Source: Longimicrobium sp.
GTDB lineage: Bacteria; Gemmatimonadota; Gemmatimonadetes; Longimicrobiales; Longimicrobiaceae
Direction: 5' to 3'
Length of the DNA stretch: 64,000 nt
NCBI GenBank assembly: GCA_036389135.1
Contig: DASVQP010000029.1
Coordinates: 62,001 to 126,000, forward strand
Shown: piece after piece, positions 7,906 through 15,715 of the stretch
How positions within the stretch are numbered: the first letter of the stretch is position 1
Layout: each line of letters opens with the position of its first letter
Translations under genes and position numbers: made by a program
Notes under the pieces: generated by a model
Database searches by the model: none
Seen by the model: the letters and a program-made list of their open reading frames with translations, nothing else
Told to the model about the DNA's origin: nothing

Positions 7906-9789
7906 ATGCACGACGTCATCGTGGTCGGCGGAGGGCACGCCGGGGTCGAAGCGGCCTCGGCCGCGGCGCGGGCGGGCGCACGCACGCTGATGGTCACCGC
8001 CAACCTGGAAGCCATCGGCCAGATGAGCTGCAACCCGGCGATCGGCGGCGTTGCAAAGGGAACCGTCGTGCGCGAGGTGGATGCGCTCGGTGGGGTGATG
8101 GGGATGGCGACGGACCGCGCCCGCATCCAGTTCCGGATGCTGAACCGCTCCAAGGGCCCGGCCGTGTGGGCGCCGCGCATGCAGTGCGATCGCGGCCTTT
8201 ACCCGCGTGCTGCGCGGGCGCTCCTGGAGCGCCACGAGGGTCTGGAGTTCTTTCAGGGGATGGTCGGCTCGCTCCTCCTAGACAGGGGGCGCGTCGCGGG
8301 GGTGAAGACGGAGAACGGCTTCGAGTTCCGGGCGCGCTCCGTCGTCCTAACCGCGGGGACCTTTCTGCGTGGACGAATCCACGTGGGACGCGCCGAGGGT
8401 GTGCCGGCCGGCCGCGCCGGTGACCCGCCCTCCATCCGCCTCGCCGAGCAGATGGAGGCGCTTGGGCTGGAGGTGGCGCGCTTCAAGACTGGAACGCCGC
8501 CCCGCATCGACGGGCGCAGCGTCGACTACTCGCGTGTAGAGGAGCAGCCGGGAGAGAGTCCCGACTATCGCCTCTCCGTCTGGGAGCGCGCCCCGCTCCT
8601 TCCCCAACTCCCGTGTTGGATCACATGGACGGGCGCCGAGCTCGCCGACCTCGTTCACGGGCACCTCGGCGAGTCCGCACTGTACGGCGGCGAGATCTCG
8701 GGGCGGGGGCCACGCTACTGTCCATCCATCGAAGACAAGATCGTCAAGTTCCCCGACGCGCCGCGCCACCAGATCTTCCTGGAGCCGGAGGGGCTGGATA
8801 CGTGCGAGATGTACGTCAACGGTCTCTCCACCTCCCTGCCCGCCGGTGTGCAGGAGCGGATGCTGCGCAGCATCCCGGGGCTGGAACAGGTGCGGATGAC
8901 GAAGGTGGGGTACGCGATCGAGTACGACTACTACCCTCCACACCAGCTCCATCCCACGCTGGAGTCGAAGGCGCTGGCGGGGCTCTTCCTCGCAGGCCAG
9001 GTGAACGGGACCACCGGCTACGAGGAGGCCGCGGGCCAGGGCATTGTCGCCGGCGCGAACGCGGCGTTCGCGGCGCTTGGCCGCGAGCCGCTCATCCTCG
9101 AGCGCGACCAGGCCTTCATCGGCGTGCTGGTGGACGACCTGGTGACCAAGGGCACGGACGAGCCGTACCGCCTCTTCACCTCGCGCGCGGAGTTCCGGCT
9201 CACCCTTCGCCAGGACAACGCGCTCCAGAGGCTGGGCCCCATCGCCGCCGCACGCGGGATGCTGAGTGACGCGCAGCGCGAGGTAATGGAGGACCGCCAG
9301 GAACTCGCCGATCAAGTGAGCGCATGGCTGCGCGATACGAACGCCCCGCCCGGCGCCGTGAACCCGCTCCTGGAAGCGGTCGAGTCCTCTCCACTGCGCG
9401 AGCCGACGCGCCTCTCCGTCTTGATCCGCCGTCCGAAAGTTGGGGGTGAGGCGCTGCTGGATGCAGTCGGCGGCGCGCCGAACGCGGAACGTGCGGTCCT
9501 GCTGGAGACGCTTGCGGCGGTCGAGATGGAGATGAAGTACGACGGCTACCTGATCAAGGAGCGCGCACGATCCGCCGCGCTCCAGCGGCACGCGGACATC
9601 GCGCTCCCCGCCGACCTCCCCTGGATTGAGCTCCACTCGCTCTCCTTTGAGGCGCGCCAGAAGCTTGACCGCATCCGCCCCGCCACGCTGGCGCAGGCAT
9701 CGCGCATTCCTGGCGTCTCCCCGAGCGACCTTCAGAACCTTGTGATGGAGCTTCGCAAGCGCGGGGAGCAGATGGCAGCGCGGGAGTAG
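7906..9789 (+). CDS. mnmG: tRNA uridine-5-carboxymethylaminomethyl enzyme MnmG (GidA)
   Basis: FAD enzyme that, with MnmE, installs cmnm5 on U34 of tRNAs. The 627-aa protein begins with MHDVIVVGGGHAGVEAA, the family N-terminus with the FAD-binding GxGxxG. A longer reading frame from 7804 runs through the parS palindrome and is not used. Other family blocks are present: CNPAIGGVAKG (about 44), FKTGTPPR, GPRYCPSIEDKIVKF and GYEEAAGQG (about 370). The C-terminal helical domain ends in RGEQMAARE. The usual neighbour rsmG is absent; parA follows after 231 bases that carry parS site 2. Confidence 0.97.
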   Translation: MHDVIVVGGGHAGVEAASAAARAGARTLMVTANLEAIGQMSCNPAIGGVAKGTVVREVDALGGVMGMATDRARIQFRMLNRSKGPAVWAPRMQCDRGLYPRAARALLERHEGLEFFQGMVGSLLLDRGRVAGVKTENGFEFRARSVVLTAGTFLRGRIHVGRAEGVPAGRAGDPPSIRLAEQMEALGLEVARFKTGTPPRIDGRSVDYSRVEEQPGESPDYRLSVWERAPLLPQLPCWITWTGAELADLVHGHLGESALYGGEISGRGPRYCPSIEDKIVKFPDAPRHQIFLEPEGLDTCEMYVNGLSTSLPAGVQERMLRSIPGLEQVRMTKVGYAIEYDYYPPHQLHPTLESKALAGLFLAGQVNGTTGYEEAAGQGIVAGANAAFAALGREPLILERDQAFIGVLVDDLVTKGTDEPYRLFTSRAEFRLTLRQDNALQRLGPIAAARGMLSDAQREVMEDRQELADQVSAWLRDTNAPPGAVNPLLEAVESSPLREPTRLSVLIRRPKVGGEALLDAVGGAPNAERAVLLETLAAVEMEMKYDGYLIKERARSAALQRHADIALPADLPWIELHSLSFEARQKLDRIRPATLAQASRIPGVSPSDLQNLVMELRKRGEQMAARE

Positions 9790-9858
9790 GGCCATACGGC
9801 TACGGGCAGAGGCCGTAGTTACCCTTGCTCCTGCCATTATTCTCAGTCGCCGTCACTT

Positions 9859-9874
9859 GTTCCACGTGGAACAC
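9859..9874. promoter_or_regulatory. parS centromere site 2
   Basis: A second exact copy of TGTTCCACGTGGAACA, 146 bases upstream of the parA start. With site 1 it brackets mnmG. Its place in the parA upstream region could also let ParB influence parAB transcription. A GC palindrome (ACCCCCGCGGGGGT, about 9951-9964) followed by GTATATTTC may be part of the parA promoter region. Confidence 0.95.
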
Positions 9875-10020
9875 TGCTCCCGCATCCGAGGGCCCCACCC
9901 GCATCGCACCCGGTGCCTCAGTTGGCGGAACACTGGCGGTCGCTAGACTCACCCCCGCGGGGGTCGTATATTTCGGCCACGGCTCACCCCACCCCTCCCG
10001 CGCAGCACTGAGAAGGACGC

Positions 10021-10836
10021 TTGTCTCGCATCATCGCCATCGCGAACCAGAAGGGCGGCGTCGGAAAGACGACCACCGCGATCAACCTGGCTGCCTGCCT
10101 GGCGGTCGCGGAAAAGAAAACGCTCGTCATCGACACAGATCCGCAGGGGAATGCCACCAGCGGGCTCGGGATCAACAAGGACTCGCTCGAGCGCTCCATC
10201 TACGACATCCTCTCCGACGACCTCCCGATCGCTGAGGCGGTGGTGAAGAACGTCCACTTTCCCTTCCTGGACGTGGTCCCCGCGACGCGCGACCTGGTGG
10301 GGGTGGAGGTGGAACTGGTGAGCCGGCGCGGGCGCGAAGGGGTGCTGCGTAACGCGCTCGCCTCCATCCGCGACAGCTACGAGTACATCGTGATCGACTG
10401 CCCGCCCTCGCTCGGTCTCCTGACCCTGAACACGATGGCGGCGGCCGACTCGGTGCTGATCCCAATCCAGTGCGAGTTCTACGCACTTGAGGGGCTGTCG
10501 CAGCTCCTGAACACGATCACCCTCGTGCAGGGTAACCTCAACCCGCGCTTGCAGATAGAGGGGGTGCTTATGACGATGTACGATGGGCGCCTGAACCTGT
10601 CGCGCCAGGTGGCGGACGAGGCCAAGGAGTACTTCGGCCCCAAGGTGTACCGCACCACCATCCCGCGGAACGTCCGCATCGCCGAGGCACCCTCCTTTGG
10701 GAAGCCGATCGTACTCTACGACGTCCTGTCGGTGGGCGCGAAGAGCTACCTCTCGCTGGCCAACGAGGTGATCGCCCGCAACGGGAGCCGTGCTTCCGAG
10801 GCGCTGGCCGAGCCCGTCGGCGCGGGGGCGCGCTAA
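10021..10836 (+). CDS. parA: chromosome partitioning ATPase ParA (Soj)
   Basis: A 271-aa MinD/ParA-type ATPase that binds DNA in its ATP state and moves ParB-parS complexes. The deviant Walker A KGGVGKTT is at residues 11-18, Walker A' DTDPQGN at about 40-46, and Walker B YIVIDCPPSLG at about 120. There is no N-terminal helix-turn-helix, so it is the short chromosomal type. The start is TTG at 10021, preceded by GAAGGA; no ATG gives a complete Walker A. The stop TAA is directly followed by the GTG of parB (zero spacing), which implies coupled translation. Confidence 0.96.
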   Translation: MSRIIAIANQKGGVGKTTTAINLAACLAVAEKKTLVIDTDPQGNATSGLGINKDSLERSIYDILSDDLPIAEAVVKNVHFPFLDVVPATRDLVGVEVELVSRRGREGVLRNALASIRDSYEYIVIDCPPSLGLLTLNTMAAADSVLIPIQCEFYALEGLSQLLNTITLVQGNLNPRLQIEGVLMTMYDGRLNLSRQVADEAKEYFGPKVYRTTIPRNVRIAEAPSFGKPIVLYDVLSVGAKSYLSLANEVIARNGSRASEALAEPVGAGAR

Positions 10837-11757
10837 GTGTCCGCCGTGAAGAAGGCCCGCCTGGGCAAAGGCCTCAGCGCCCTCCTCGGCGAGTACTCGC
10901 AGCCCCAGGGCGAAACCGCGCCCGCGGATGGGATTCGGATGGTCCCCGTGGCGCGCATTGCGCCGAACCCATTCCAGCCCCGCCGCGAGTTCGCCGAGGC
11001 GCAGCTCGCCGAACTGGAAGCCTCCATCCGCCAGAATGGCCTGTTACAGGCGCTGGTGGTGCGCCCCGCGCCCGCCGGCGCCCCCGAGGGTGCGGAGTGG
11101 GAGCTGGTGGCGGGCGAGCGGCGCTGGCGTGCGGTGCGGCGGCTGGGGTGGGCCGAGGTGCCCGCCATCGTAAAGGAGCCGGACGACCGCGCCATGCTCG
11201 TGCTGGCCATCGTGGAGAACGTGCAGCGCGCCGAGCTCTCCCCGCTGGAAGAGGCGGCCGGGTACCAGCAGCTGATCGACGAGTTCGGCTTCACGCAGGC
11301 CGAAGTGGCCGAGAGCGTGGGCCGCGAGCGCTCCACCGTCGCCAACCTCCTCCGCCTGCTGCAGCTTCCCGCCTCCGTGCAGCGGATGGTCAACGAGGGC
11401 ACCCTCTCCATGGGCCACGCCCGCGCGATCCTGGGATTGGACGACGAGCGCGCCATGGCGGAGATGGCGCGCGAGGCCGCGGAGGGCTCCCTCTCCGTGC
11501 GCACGGTTGAAGAGCGCGTGCGGCAACGGCGCGAGGGCGGCGAGCGCTCCCCTGCCCCGCCCTCGCCCGCCCCCGCCGCTCCCCCGGCCGACCCGCACGT
11601 CCGCCACCTGGAAACGGAGCTCCAGCGCGCCATGGGCACCGCCGTGCGCATCCGCGTGGGCGCGAGCGGAAAGAGCGGCCGCATCGAGATCCCGTTCTAC
11701 AACGCGGACGATTTCGACCGGGTGCTGGAGCTGCTTCTCGGGGAGGAAAGTGCGTGA
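10837..11757 (+). CDS. parB: chromosome partitioning CTPase/DNA-binding protein ParB (Spo0J)
   Basis: A 306-aa ParB. The N-terminus has the basic GLGKGLSALL-type patch (residues 8-17). The CTP-binding blocks are NPFQPRR (about 46) and GERRWRAVRRLGW (about 89). The parS-reading helix-turn-helix follows (FTQAEVAESVGRERSTVANLLRLLQ, about 150, split by ordinary residues), and the C-terminal dimerisation domain is at 255-306 after a Pro/Ala-rich linker. GTG start. The final Ser-Ala codons and the stop lie inside a dispersed repeat. Confidence 0.96.
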   Translation: MSAVKKARLGKGLSALLGEYSQPQGETAPADGIRMVPVARIAPNPFQPRREFAEAQLAELEASIRQNGLLQALVVRPAPAGAPEGAEWELVAGERRWRAVRRLGWAEVPAIVKEPDDRAMLVLAIVENVQRAELSPLEEAAGYQQLIDEFGFTQAEVAESVGRERSTVANLLRLLQLPASVQRMVNEGTLSMGHARAILGLDDERAMAEMAREAAEGSLSVRTVEERVRQRREGGERSPAPPSPAPAAPPADPHVRHLETELQRAMGTAVRIRVGASGKSGRIEIPFYNADDFDRVLELLLGEESA

Positions 11758-11819
11758 GTGCGCCGGTGCGTAAGTGCGCTGCACAAAACGCGCTTACGCA
11801 CTCACGCACTAACGCACTC
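11750..11819. repeat. dispersed inverted repeat, family R3 (AGTGCGTGAGTGCG type)
   Basis: A left arm of AGTGCGTGAGTGCG/GTGCGTAAGTGCGC units (11750-11780) faces a right arm of GCGCTTACGCACTCACGCACT (11791-11812), so the RNA could fold into a long hairpin. It supplies the last two codons and stop of parB. A related direct copy lies at about 26162-26187. Confidence 0.8.
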
Positions 11820-11824
11820 TCGTT

Positions 11825-12634
11825 ATGTCCCAGCACCGAGGCCCCCGCTTGCGCGCCGCCGAAGATCGCCGGATGACCTTCATCGTCGTGCCGCATGGCG
11901 GCGGCACGGATCTCACCACGCGCACCTACGAGCTTTCGTACCGCAGGCTGCGGCTTCTCAAATTCGCGGCGATCGGGCTGGGTGTGGCGCTGGTGCTGAT
12001 GATCGGGTCGTGGTTCTACCTGGCGGCGCAGGCCACCCGGGCGCAGGTGCTGCAGCGCGACGTGCGGCGGCTGGAGGGAGAGGTGGCAGAGGTGGACCAG
12101 CTCCGCCGCAGGCTCGTGGAGATGGAGGCGCGGTACGCGCAGATCACCCGACTGCTGGGCGGCGTTCGCCGGCGCGAGCCCGCCAAGGCCGCGGCCCCGC
12201 CGCCGGTGGCGCGTGACACCGCGGAGGCGGACTCGGCGGACCAGGCACTTCTTCCGCGCGCGTGGCCGCTGGCGGCGCGCGGGTTCGTCACGCGCGGGCA
12301 GCGCGGCCGCGGCGATGGCGAGCGCCACCCGGGGATGGACATCGCGGTGGCGCTCGGCACGCCCATCGTAGCCGCCGGGGATGGCACGGTGACGGAGGCG
12401 GGGCGCGACAGCGTGTACGGCCTCTTCGTGCGCATCGCGCACGGGGGCGGGTACGAGTCGCTGTACGGGCACGCCTCCCGCGTGTTGGTGAAGGCACGGC
12501 AGCGGGTGCGCTCCCGCCAGACCATCGCGCTGAGCGGAAGCACGGGAGTCTCCACGGCTCCGCACCTTCATTTCGAGATTCGCAGGAACGGGACGCCGGT
12601 CGATCCGGTGTCACTCGTTCACTTACCGGAGTAG
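11825..12634 (+). CDS. M23-family peptidoglycan endopeptidase (membrane anchored)
   Basis: A 269-aa protein with a short cytoplasmic part (FIVVPHGGG, common at this position in such proteins), one membrane helix near residues 44-66, a coiled coil (about 70-105), a Pro/Ala linker and a C-terminal LytM/M23 domain (about 155-262). Zinc ligands are intact: HPGMD (HxxxD) and HLHFE (HxH). Periplasmic hydrolysis of peptidoglycan cross-links is expected. Bactofilin follows 3 bases later, the usual pairing of a shape-determining M23 enzyme with its scaffold. A second in-frame ATG at 11873 is possible. Confidence 0.92.
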   Translation: MSQHRGPRLRAAEDRRMTFIVVPHGGGTDLTTRTYELSYRRLRLLKFAAIGLGVALVLMIGSWFYLAAQATRAQVLQRDVRRLEGEVAEVDQLRRRLVEMEARYAQITRLLGGVRRREPAKAAAPPPVARDTAEADSADQALLPRAWPLAARGFVTRGQRGRGDGERHPGMDIAVALGTPIVAAGDGTVTEAGRDSVYGLFVRIAHGGGYESLYGHASRVLVKARQRVRSRQTIALSGSTGVSTAPHLHFEIRRNGTPVDPVSLVHLPE

Positions 12635-12637
12635 AGG

Positions 12638-13099
12638 ATGGCGTTCGGAAAAGCAAAGAACATCGGTGATACGTCCGCACCTTCGCGCGGAAACGCAGGC
12701 GAGGCGTCGATGTCGATCATCGGCCCCGGGATGCGGATCGTGGGCGACCTGGTCACCGACGGCACGGTGCGCATCGAGGGCGAGATCCGCGGGACGATCC
12801 GCGCCACGAAGGCGGTGGTGGTCGGCCGCGAGGGCCTGGTGGAGGGCGACATCTTCACCCAGGACGCGGTGATCGGCGGCCGGATCCGTGGCAGCGTCGT
12901 GGCCGAGAGCCGGCTGGAGCTCCAGGCCACCTGCGACATCGAGGGCGTCGTCCATGCCCGGGCCCAGCACCTTCACCTGGAGGAAGGCGCGCGCTTCAAC
13001 GGCCAGGTTCAGATGCTGGATGCCGAGGCTGTCCGCGCCCTCCCCGCAGGGTCGGGGGAAAACTCCACGCACGCCGGGATGTTTTCCACAACGGCGTGA
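12638..13099 (+). CDS. bactofilin cytoskeletal protein
   Basis: Bactofilins form non-polar beta-helical filaments that position cell-wall enzymes. The 153-aa length is typical. After ~25 disordered residues the DUF583 core runs from SIIGPGMRIVGDLVTDG to about residue 135, with the regular hexapeptide pattern of turns (GEIRGTI, GLVEGDI, GRIRGSVV, CDIEGVVHAR). The M23 gene just upstream is its likely client. In several bacteria bactofilins also bind ParAB, and parAB lies 0.9 kb upstream here. The 3' end overlaps a DnaA-box-like 9-mer. Confidence 0.95.
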   Translation: MAFGKAKNIGDTSAPSRGNAGEASMSIIGPGMRIVGDLVTDGTVRIEGEIRGTIRATKAVVVGREGLVEGDIFTQDAVIGGRIRGSVVAESRLELQATCDIEGVVHARAQHLHLEEGARFNGQVQMLDAEAVRALPAGSGENSTHAGMFSTTA

Positions 13100-13181
13100 A
13101 CAGCGCGCAAATCCATATGCAATAACGGTTTGCACGTTTTCCACACCGGCTGCCCCTGGTTCTCCACTCCCGTTATCCACA
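13082..13181 (+). promoter_or_regulatory. cluster of three DnaA-box-like 9-mers
   Basis: TTTTCCACA at 13082-13090, TTTTCCACA at 13137-13145 and the perfect consensus TTATCCACA at 13173-13181 all lie on the same strand. A weaker TTCTCCACT is at 13160. The spacer 13110-13140 is clearly richer in A/T than its surroundings. This could be part of the replication origin, a DnaA-responsive promoter for the downstream Nif3-like gene, or a DnaA titration site. Confidence 0.5.
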
Positions 13182-13220
13182 GATCGGGGAAAACGCGCGT
13201 CTCTTCCCACCGGCATTCTC

Positions 13221-13973
13221 GTGAAGCTCGACGAGCTGGTCCGCTATCTGGACAACTACCTCCATATCGGCACTACGCCCGACTATCCGGACGCGGTAAA
13301 CGGGCTGCAGGTGGAGGGCACGCGTCCCATCCGCCGCATCGCCGTGGCGGTGGACGGGGCGCAGGCGACGGTGGACCAGGCGATCGCAGGGGATGCGGAT
13401 CTCCTCCTGGTGCACCACGGGCTTTTCTGGGATGGAAACCGTCCCCTGACCGGCCGGCGCTATCGTCGCATCAAGCCGCTGCTGGACGCGGGTGTCGCCG
13501 TCTACTCCGCGCACCTGCCGCTCGATGCACATCCGGAGGTCGGCAACAACGCTGTCCTGCTGCGGGCGCTCGGCGCGGAGCCGCAGGGAACCTTTGGAGA
13601 TTTCAAGGGGCTGCCGCTCGGCGTGTGGGGTGAGGTGGATCTGCGCCGTGAGGCGCTCTGCGCGCGGCTCGACGAGGTTCTTGGCACGCGCGTGAAGATG
13701 ATCCCGGGCGGGCCGGAGCACGTGCGGCGGGTTGGCGTCGTTACGGGTGGCGCTGGCGGGAGGGTGGCAGATGCGGTGGCGGCGGGGCTCGACGCCTTTG
13801 TCACCGGCGAGGGAGCGCACCACAACTTCTTTGACGCCGAGGAGGGCGGGATCAACCTCTACCTTGGCGGCCACTACGCCACTGAGGTCTGGGGTGTTCG
13901 TGCCCTCGCTGAGCACCTGGAGCGGAAGTTCGGCATCAAATGGTTCTTCATCGACCATCCGACCGGGTTGTAG
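13221..13973 (+). CDS. Nif3-like / DUF34 metal-binding protein (YbgI type)
   Basis: A 250-aa protein of the Nif3/DUF34 (GTP cyclohydrolase I type 2 homolog) family. Seen: NGLQVEG (about 24-30), LLLVHHGLFW (metal-binding His pair, about 58-67), YSAHLPLDAHPEVGNN (about 94-109), GDFKGLPLG, GVVTGGAGG (about 175) and the final GHYATEVWGVRAL with a conserved His. The family's true reaction is still unsettled; cyclohydrolase activity is not assured. The GTG at 13221 is the only codon giving the normal N-terminus (VKLDELVRYLDNYL). No clear Shine-Dalgarno. Confidence 0.88.
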   Translation: MKLDELVRYLDNYLHIGTTPDYPDAVNGLQVEGTRPIRRIAVAVDGAQATVDQAIAGDADLLLVHHGLFWDGNRPLTGRRYRRIKPLLDAGVAVYSAHLPLDAHPEVGNNAVLLRALGAEPQGTFGDFKGLPLGVWGEVDLRREALCARLDEVLGTRVKMIPGGPEHVRRVGVVTGGAGGRVADAVAAGLDAFVTGEGAHHNFFDAEEGGINLYLGGHYATEVWGVRALAEHLERKFGIKWFFIDHPTGL

Positions 13974-13984
13974 CAAACAGCTGG

Positions 13985-14013
13985 TCTCACGCGGAGGCGC
14001 AGAGGCGCGGGAG
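13985..14013. repeat. fragment of R2 (TCTCACRCRGAG) repeat
   Basis: TCTCACGCGGAGGCGCAGAGG resembles the left arm of the CTCACACAGAGACACAGAGG hairpins found at 36225, 42996, 54236 and 56926. The right arm is missing. It lies in the 73 bases between the Nif3-like gene and the convergent monooxygenase. Confidence 0.5.
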
Positions 14014-14046
14014 AGAACAGTCCTGAACGATGGTTGGCGAGACCAA

Positions 14047-15657
14047 CTATTGAGCCGGGAAGATACGGAGGAAGTACGGGGCAAGCGGTTCCGTGTTCAG
14101 TCCAGCCGCTCTGAACGCGATGTAGCCGTCAGGACGGATCAGGTAATAGCCAGATTCCGTGATCCCATAGCGCTGGTGCGCCTCGCCTGACTCGTCGAAC
14201 CACGCGCCCGCCACGCCGGGGCTGCGGGCGATGTGGTGCGCCCGTACGTCGCCCAGGTGCTCGGTGGCCAGGGTGCGGAGCGCATCCACCGTATCGCCGC
14301 CGAAGACGAGGAGGTGGTGCGCGGCGCCGGCGCAGAGCGAGAACAGCGTGGTTTCGCTACCGTCGCGGCGCACCTTGGCGTCCGGCGCGCGGTGCCCCGC
14401 CCGAGGGCCGCCGCGGAAGCGTGGCCGCGCCTCGTCGACGACTGGGCTGGAAGGATACGCGATCTCCAGTTGCGAGATGAAGCGGAAGCCACGTACCGCG
14501 AGCCCCGGCCGGCCGAGCGCGATCCTGCCGATGCGCGGCAGGACGAAGCCGGCGAGCGCCAAACTGACCGGGCCGCGCGACGCGGTGCCCGCGAAGAGCC
14601 GGTCCGTGGTGCGCAGCAGGCGCCGTCCCACGGGGAGCCGCTCGGCCTCGTAGCTGTCCAGGAACCCTTCCGGCGCATGCCCGCGAAGCACGAGCGCCAG
14701 CTTCCACGCCAGGTTGGCCGCGTCCTGGAGCCCCGTGTTCATCCCCTGCCCTCCCGCCGGGCTGTGGATGTGCGCCGCATCGCCCGCCACGAACGCCCGG
14801 CCCGCGCGGTAGTGGTTCGCGGCGCGATGATGGAGGCGGAAGCGCGCGAGCCAGCGCGGATCCCGGAGCTCCATGGGAATCGGTGAGGTCTGGCGGACGA
14901 TCTCCCGCATCTCGTCGAGCGATGGGTCGCCCGCGTCATCGGGCGCAGACTCGGGGCGCGTCGCGATCAGCCGGTAGGACCCCGGCTCGGCGAACGGAAA
15001 GACGGCCAGGAGCCCCGCGCGCGAGACGAAGATGTACAGCGAATCATCATCGTTTTCCCACTCTACGGTGACGTCCGCGAGCACGAAGTCCTGCGGATAC
15101 GCCCCGCCATCGAAGCTCAGCCCCGCCCCCTTGCGCACCACGCTGTGCGCGCCGTCGCATCCCACGATGTAGCGGGCGCGGACCTCTTCCTCACGCCCAT
15201 CCTCGTGCCGCAGGCGCGCGCGCACCGCGTCCGCGTCCTGCTCAAAGCCGAGCAGCTCCAGCGGCCGCTCCACGTTCATTCCCAGGGCGGCCAGCCGCCT
15301 TTCCAGCACGCGCTCCGTCTCCACCTGCGACACCAGGAGGGTGAATGGGAAGGGCGTATCGGTGACCTTGGCGACCTTGCCGAACGCGAAGTCCACCGCG
15401 GGGCGGCCGTTGATGAAGACCTTCGCGGCCATCGTTTTCCGCCCCGCCGCGACCAGCTCGTCCGCGATCCCCAGCTTCTGCAGCAGCTCGAGCGAGCGGG
15501 CGTGCACCACCAGCGCGCGCGAGCGGTCGGAGCGCACGGGCGTCCGGTCGACCACGCGGCATGCGATCCCGCGCGAAGCCAGCCCCAGCGCCAGCATCAG
15601 CCCCGTGGGGCCGCCGCCGGCCACCAGCACCTCCGTGTCGTGCGCTGACGTGTTCAT
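14047..15657 (-). CDS. FAD-dependent aromatic-type monooxygenase
   Basis: A 536-aa class A flavoprotein monooxygenase (PheA/TfdB, MhpA-like). The Rossmann motif VAGGGPTGLMLALGLA is at residues 11-26, the NAD(P)H/FAD motif VGCDGAHSVVRK at about 165, and the FAD ribityl motif AFVAGDAAHIHSPAGGQG at about 290. The C-terminal thioredoxin-like domain (about 430-536) is the usual non-catalytic one. These enzymes hydroxylate phenols or polyketide-type substrates. No catabolic or biosynthetic partner lies beside it, so the substrate cannot be named. Single-gene unit. Confidence 0.9.
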   Translation of the reverse strand: MNTSAHDTEVLVAGGGPTGLMLALGLASRGIACRVVDRTPVRSDRSRALVVHARSLELLQKLGIADELVAAGRKTMAAKVFINGRPAVDFAFGKVAKVTDTPFPFTLLVSQVETERVLERRLAALGMNVERPLELLGFEQDADAVRARLRHEDGREEEVRARYIVGCDGAHSVVRKGAGLSFDGGAYPQDFVLADVTVEWENDDDSLYIFVSRAGLLAVFPFAEPGSYRLIATRPESAPDDAGDPSLDEMREIVRQTSPIPMELRDPRWLARFRLHHRAANHYRAGRAFVAGDAAHIHSPAGGQGMNTGLQDAANLAWKLALVLRGHAPEGFLDSYEAERLPVGRRLLRTTDRLFAGTASRGPVSLALAGFVLPRIGRIALGRPGLAVRGFRFISQLEIAYPSSPVVDEARPRFRGGPRAGHRAPDAKVRRDGSETTLFSLCAGAAHHLLVFGGDTVDALRTLATEHLGDVRAHHIARSPGVAGAWFDESGEAHQRYGITESGYYLIRPDGYIAFRAAGLNTEPLAPYFLRIFPAQ

Positions 15658-15715
15658 GTGAGCCTGATCAGCGAAGGCGGGATCGGGTGGGCTTCACCAT
15701 CCAACAGCCGCGGGT

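Noticed and set aside
9951-9964. ACCCCCGCGGGGGT palindrome as a third parS
   Set aside because: It does not match the parS core CACGTG; it is just a GC palindrome in the parA upstream region.
12888-13220. N-terminal extension of the Nif3-like gene inside bactofilin
   Set aside because: The frame is open but encodes Arg/Pro-rich shadow sequence; the family start matches the GTG at 13221.
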